Below, one piece after another: positions 5,478-8,253 of a stretch of DNA of 8,253 nt (positions are counted from its first letter, which is position 1; every line of letters begins with the position of its first letter). The stretch covers positions 1-8,253 of the forward strand of contig DNFL01000052.1 in NCBI GenBank assembly GCA_003486945.1, read 5' to 3'. The translations under genes were made by a program, and so were the position numbers. The stretch comes from Hyphomonas sp. (GTDB lineage Bacteria > Pseudomonadota > Alphaproteobacteria > Caulobacterales > Hyphomonadaceae). A model generated the notes under the pieces. The model searched no databases and was not told the DNA's origin. It saw only the letters and a list, made by a program, of their open reading frames with translations.

Positions 5478-5723
5478 TCAGGCGACGAGGTCGATCCGGT
5501 AGCTTTCGATCACGGTATTGGCGAGCAGCTTCTCGCACATTTCCTTCACGCGCTTTTCAGCGTCCGCCTTCGAGACGCCGGTGCCAAGCTCCAGCTCGAT
5601 CACCTTGCCGACGCGTGCTGCTTCCACTTCGCTATAGCCCATCCGCGCGAGCGTATCGGCCACCGCCTTGCCCTGCGGGTCCAGCACGCCGGATTTAAGT
5701 GAAACGTGGACTACGGCTTTCAT
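5478..5723 (-). CDS. purS: Phosphoribosylformylglycinamidine synthase subunit PurS
   Basis: PurS is the small subunit of the three-part FGAM synthase (PurS, PurQ, small PurL), which converts FGAR to FGAM with glutamine in purine biosynthesis. It bridges the glutaminase and synthase subunits, helping ammonia transfer. The 81-residue product has normal length and the typical start KAVVHVSLKSGVLDPQGKAV followed by L..MGY..V...RVGK. The central acidic-hydrophobic strand IELEL and the end LANTVIESYRIDL also fit. Its ATG overlaps the purC stop by one base (TAATG), so translation is coupled. The usual next gene, purQ, is absent; instead a 177-base gap leads to tetR2. An imperfect hairpin (5469-5489) surrounds the stop codon. 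Confidence 0.95.
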   Translation of the reverse strand: MKAVVHVSLKSGVLDPQGKAVADTLARMGYSEVEAARVGKVIELELGTGVSKADAEKRVKEMCEKLLANTVIESYRIDLVA

Positions 5724-6499
5724 TACTTGCTGCCCCCGGTGAAGCTGACGACGTTGTCCGTGTCACCCGATTCCTTGATGATCCCAAGCCGGCGCGCCAC
5801 TTCCGCATACGCCTCCGTCACCCCGCCCAGATCGCGGCGGAAACGGTCCTTATCCAGCTTCTCGCCGGTCTTGGCGTCCCACAGCCGGCAGCTGTCCGGG
5901 CTGATCTCGTCGGCCAGCAGGATGCGCGGCATGTCGTGGTCATTCTCGAACCAGCGGCCGAACTCCAGCTTGAAGTCCACGAGGCGGATGCCCGAGGCGG
6001 CGAACAGGCCGCTCATGAAATCGTTCACCCGCAGCGCCAGCGCGACGATATCGTCATACTCCTGAGGGCTCGCCCATCCGAATGCGGCGATGTGCTCTTC
6101 CGAAACCATCGGGTCGTGCAGGGCGTCATTCTTGTAATAGAACTCCACCAGCGGCCGCGGCAGCTGTTGGCCTTCCGGCATGCCCAGGCGCTTTGACAGC
6201 GACCCTGCGGCGATGTTGCGCACCACCACTTCCAGCGGAATGATCTCAACCTTGCGGATCAGCTGCTCGCGCATGTTGAGCCGGCGGATGAAGTGCGTCG
6301 GGATGCCCATCGACGCCAGATGCGTCATGATGAACTCGCTGATCCGGTTGTTCAGCACGCCCTTGCCGTCCAGCACGGCCTTCTTCTGCGCGTCAAAGGC
6401 GGTCGTGTCGTCCTTGAAATACTGGATCAAAGTGCCCGGTTCCGGACCCTCGTAAAGGATCTTGGCCTTGCCCTCATAGACGATGCGCCGCTTGTTCAT
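5723..6499 (-). CDS. purC: SAICAR synthetase PurC
   Basis: PurC joins CAIR and aspartate with ATP to give SAICAR in cytosolic de novo purine synthesis. The 258-residue product carries the expected landmarks: the nucleotide-loop strand YEGKAKILY at 8-16, the signature [14 protein letters not shown] at 87-100, VDFKLEFG at 174-181, and [13 protein letters not shown] at 196-208. A short tail (about 240-258) extends past the core. The start [13 protein letters not shown] is normal, and AGGAAGG lies about 10 bases before the ATG. purS follows with a one-base overlap. The zeta subunit gene diverges from it across a 178-base intergenic region, an arrangement common in alphaproteobacteria. No purine riboswitch or PurR-like site was recognised, but the leader holds a perfect 8-base inverted repeat. 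Confidence 0.97.
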   Translation of the reverse strand: MNKRRIVYEGKAKILYEGPEPGTLIQYFKDDTTAFDAQKKAVLDGKGVLNNRISEFIMTHLASMGIPTHFIRRLNMREQLIRKVEIIPLEVVVRNIAAGSLSKRLGMPEGQQLPRPLVEFYYKNDALHDPMVSEEHIAAFGWASPQEYDDIVALALRVNDFMSGLFAASGIRLVDFKLEFGRWFENDHDMPRILLADEISPDSCRLWDAKTGEKLDKDRFRRDLGGVTEAYAEVARRLGIIKESGDTDNVVSFTGGSK

Positions 6500-6529
6500 T
6501 CTGACCGGCCCTTCCTGCAGTGCCTGGGC

Positions 6530-6575
6530 GTCCCGCCGTGGTGGAATCGGTCGTGTTCGCCCCTCAAGGCGGGAC
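6530..6575 (-). promoter_or_regulatory. Perfect 8-base inverted repeat in the purC leader
   Basis: GTCCCGCC (6530-6537) and GGCGGGAC (6568-6575) are perfect inverted copies with a 30-base loop. The proximal arm lies about 30 bases before the purC ATG and ten bases before its AGGAAGG site. It could be an RNA stem in the purC leader or a protein site; no known riboswitch class is matched. Confidence 0.35.
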
Positions 6576-6606
6576 TGTTACGCCAAACCGGGGGCAGAAA
6601 CAATTA

Positions 6607-6636
6607 TTGCGAACACCCCTTGCTGCGACCTATATG
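6607..6636 (+). promoter_or_regulatory. Candidate promoter for the zeta subunit gene
   Basis: TTGCGA (6607-6612) and TATATG (6631-6636) are 18 bases apart and lie about 40 bases before the ATG at 6678. Each matches four of six consensus positions, so the call is tentative. The start also has a purine-rich AAAAGGGA ribosome binding site at 6665-6672. Confidence 0.35.
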
Positions 6637-6677
6637 ACCCCCAACCAGCCAACTCCTGCCGCAGAAAAGGGAATTCC

Positions 6678-6998
6678 ATGAGCTCTTTCGATGATCGTGA
6701 ACGCGCCGAGGAAGCCCGCTACGCCCTTGATCAGGAAACGCAGTTCCGGGTGACCAACCGCCGCAACAAGCTTCTGGGCCTCTGGGCCGCCGGCCTGATG
6801 GGCGTATCGGGCGACGCTGCCGAGACCTATGCAAAGACTGTCGTGCAGTCCGACCTCGAAGAACCGGGCGACGATGACGTGTTCCGGAAGGTCAAGGGCG
6901 ACCTCGACAAGGCCGGCATCGCGAAGTCCGATCTGGAAATCCGCGAGGAAATGGCCCGCCTGCTGCCCATCGCTCGCGAGCAGATCACCAAGGGCTGA
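6678..6998 (+). CDS. F1FO-ATPase inhibitor zeta subunit (DUF1476)
   Basis: The zeta protein of alphaproteobacteria binds the F1 part of ATP synthase and blocks ATP hydrolysis. The inhibitory part is its N-terminal helical segment, and the rest forms a small helical bundle. The 106-residue product has the family start SSFDDRERAEEARYALDQET, then RRNKLLGLWAA, an AETYA segment near 54, the acidic DLEEPGDDDVFRKV, and a C-terminal helix EEMARLLPIAREQI. The ATG at 6678 is chosen because it opens with the canonical M(S/T)xFDDRE sequence and has AAAAGGGA upstream; an in-frame ATG at 6483 would add 65 unlikely residues, read antisense to the purC start. It diverges from purC. Its stop is six bases from the convergent GH16 stop. 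Confidence 0.94.
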   Translation: MSSFDDRERAEEARYALDQETQFRVTNRRNKLLGLWAAGLMGVSGDAAETYAKTVVQSDLEEPGDDDVFRKVKGDLDKAGIAKSDLEIREEMARLLPIAREQITKG

Positions 6999-7004
6999 CC
7001 TGCC

Positions 7005-7811
7005 TCAGAGATCGCGGCTGGCGAGGGTCGCCACCACCGGTCCCATATAGCTGTCGCTGCACTTGGCGGTGTCATGCCCCATCGGCGTGAACGACACGCA
7101 CTGGAACGTCGCCCCGGCCCCGTCGCGGAAGGTCGGCTTGCCGTGCCAGCCCGCCATGTGCGGCTTGCCCGTCCAGGCGCTGAACATCACCTTGCCGGCG
7201 GCCACCGGAATGCTCGGATCGCCCGAAACGGTTGAATAGACCGGCTCATTCTCGACAAACCAGGTAATCCCGTCCGGGCGCCACTCGAACGCATAGAGGC
7301 GCGGCGCTGCTGCCGCATCAAAGGGCAGGTCAAACGTCGCGGGCTTGATCGATTTGCCTTTGCGGAAATAATTGAAGTGGATCTTCGTCGTGTCCGATCC
7401 GAGGAACTCGATGTCGATCTCGTCATGCGGACCGCCAAACCAAGGGCCCGTATAGGTGAAGAACGCGGTCACGATGCCGGAGCCGGCGGCCGGCTGCATG
7501 ATCGCTTCATACCGGCCATACTGGTAGAAACCATCGGACTGCATCTCGCCTGCCGTGTACGGAAGACCCCGCTCGGGTGTGCGGCGAACTTCCAGGAAGG
7601 CGCCGCCAGCGCGGCCGATGATATTGTCCGGGGTCCAGTCGCCGCCGTAGAAGCTGTTGGCATTGCCATGGTCGGATGCCCGGAAAACGCTGTCCTGCAG
7701 GGGCGAATTGAGGCGTGTGTAAAATCCGCCGGTGCGCGGTTTCTCCGGCGCTTTCCACTGCGGACGGTTATCGCCCTGCGCCCGCGAACCCGGGCGGTTG
7801 TGAATCGCAAT
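7005..7811 (-). CDS. Glycoside hydrolase family 16 (beta-glucanase type), 5'-truncated
   Basis: GH16 enzymes cut beta-1,3- or beta-1,3/1,4-linked glucans and related marine polysaccharides, usually outside the cytoplasm. The open frame gives 268 residues with no possible ATG start before the catalytic fold. It opens with an Arg/Pro-rich stretch, then FYTRLNSPLQDSVFRASD, GGDWTPDNI, GEMQSDGFYQYGRYEAIMQP, the active-site motif HDEIDIEFLG with catalytic glutamates at about open-frame residues 131 and 135, and the strand LYAFEWRPDGITWFVEN. The fold seems complete to its C-terminus. Only the start codon and the expected signal peptide are missing, because the frame meets a TAA at 7812-7814 in AT-rich DNA. 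The substrate cannot be fixed. The internal Met at 7544 would discard the first sheet strands and is not the start. Confidence 0.88.
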   Translation of the reverse strand: MAIHNRPGSRAQGDNRPQWKAPEKPRTGGFYTRLNSPLQDSVFRASDHGNANSFYGGDWTPDNIIGRAGGAFLEVRRTPERGLPYTAGEMQSDGFYQYGRYEAIMQPAAGSGIVTAFFTYTGPWFGGPHDEIDIEFLGSDTTKIHFNYFRKGKSIKPATFDLPFDAAAAPRLYAFEWRPDGITWFVENEPVYSTVSGDPSIPVAAGKVMFSAWTGKPHMAGWHGKPTFRDGAGATFQCVSFTPMGHDTAKCSDSYMGPVVATLASRDL

Positions 7812-8253
7812 TTACCGGCACATCTTCAGGTATTTCAATAAAATCAATGTTGCTTCCATTTAGCTGTACATCTCCAAATGAAAAATACATCTGTGCATCT
7901 CCCTGATAAACTACACCTTCACGGGCTATATTAATTGATTTGTTATTCACTTTACTGAAATCTAACCATTGGCTTTCTTGAAAATGGTACGGCAATGTTT
8001 CTGTATTTAATGAAACTACCTTTAGCTCTTCATTACTGAATGTACCATTCAATACTTGCACTCCTTCACCCTTTAACGGAATTTGGTTATCATCTACTAC
8101 AGTTTTGATTTTTAATTGATTTAACGAGTTATTAACACATTTAACCTGGTCTCCGTTATTCTCACTCCATGCAATAATATATCCTTCGTCCGACTGATTG
8201 ATGGATGGTTTACCACTTCTATTGTTGCCGAATGCCCAAAAACGGTAATAATC
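7768..8253 (-). CDS. Unrecognised AT-rich open frame, partial at its 5' end
   Basis: I do not recognise this protein. The frame enters from the right edge and runs 161 codons without a stop. That is unlikely by chance at this A+T content, so it is probably coding. The true gene probably contributes only down to about 7805; the last eight or so codons (PPGFAGAGR and stop) are GC-rich and belong to the other side of the junction. The residues are rich in Asn, Ser, Asp and aromatic residues (for example YRFWAFGNN, YIIAWSENNGDQ, MYFSFGDVQLNG). Together with the codon use this resembles extracellular or surface proteins of Bacteroidota; this is a style judgement, not homology. The GTG at 8061 should not be taken as its start, since the frame continues upstream. 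Confidence 0.5.
   Translation of the reverse strand, partial: DYYRFWAFGNNRSGKPSINQSDEGYIIAWSENNGDQVKCVNNSLNQLKIKTVVDDNQIPLKGEGVQVLNGTFSNEELKVVSLNTETLPYHFQESQWLDFSKVNNKSINIAREGVVYQGDAQMYFSFGDVQLNGSNIDFIEIPEDVPVNCDSQPPGFAGAGR
7795..7815. other. Compositional junction: GC-rich to AT-rich DNA
   Basis: Base composition changes within about 20 bases from strongly GC-rich to roughly two-thirds A+T and stays so to the right edge. The GH16 frame and the AT-rich frame on the same strand are in different registers, so they do not make a fused protein. No terminal inverted repeats, target-site duplication, tRNA or integrase is visible. A chimeric join is the simplest reading. Confidence 0.75.

Noticed and set aside
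6483..6677. Upstream ATG extending the zeta subunit
   Set aside because: The added residues are read antisense through the purC start and intergenic DNA; the family begins at the MSSFDDRE methionine.
7005..7544. GH16 protein starting at the internal Met (7544)
   Set aside because: Clear GH16 sequence continues in frame for about 60 residues upstream, so this Met is internal.
7780..7830. Insertion sequence or integrase attachment site at the composition break
   Set aside because: No terminal inverted repeats, target duplication, tRNA end or transposase fragment is visible on either side.
1..8253. CRISPR array, tRNA, rRNA or defence system
   Set aside because: No spaced repeats, cloverleaf-like segments, rRNA landmarks or defence-family proteins were seen; the only long repeat is the edge duplication.

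Overview
The main body of the window (about 1 to 7800) is GC-rich DNA typical of an alphaproteobacterium. The inference rests on the suf gene order, on an F1FO-ATPase zeta subunit (DUF1476), a family essentially restricted to Alphaproteobacteria, placed divergently from purC, and on the overall protein style. A marine Hyphomonadaceae/Caulobacterales-like host is my best guess, but the sequence alone cannot fix the family. The last ~450 bases are markedly AT-rich and look like different DNA.

Layout. The left edge (1-253) holds a direct repeat: 123 identical bases occur twice with a period of 130, covering the last codons of a sufD-like gene and the first codons of sufS. An intact sufS and then sufT follow on the + strand. 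A TetR-family gene on the - strand lies between sufT and sufA, splitting the Fe-S cluster assembly genes. sufA is followed 15 bases later by a family 6 (hypoxanthine) DNA glycosylase. Its stop codon abuts the stop of a convergent SMR-family transporter that matches the guanidinium exporter Gdx/SugE. The gdx leader carries two hairpins resembling a guanidine-II (mini-ykkC) riboswitch, one with the expected ACGG loop and one with a variant UCGG loop. Further right on the - strand lies a two-gene unit, a second TetR gene followed by a lysophospholipid acyltransferase (plsC-like), with a readable promoter and a candidate operator. Next come purC and purS, overlapping by one base and also on the - strand. 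The ATPase zeta subunit gene diverges from purC. A GH16 glycoside hydrolase gene converges on the zeta gene. Its catalytic domain is complete, but its 5' end is lost at the compositional break near 7800. Beyond the break an unrecognised AT-rich reading frame runs off the right edge.

How the genes work together. sufS, sufT and sufA (with sufBCD presumably to the left) form a housekeeping SUF pathway. purC and purS are purine biosynthesis genes without the commonly adjacent purQ. TetR2 and plsC plausibly form a self-regulated lipid module. gdx with its leader plausibly forms a guanidine-responsive export unit. No wholly new system is evident. The most interesting signals are the non-canonical guanidine-II-like leader, the interrupted suf cluster, and the two edge anomalies, which are more likely assembly or amplification artefacts than biology.
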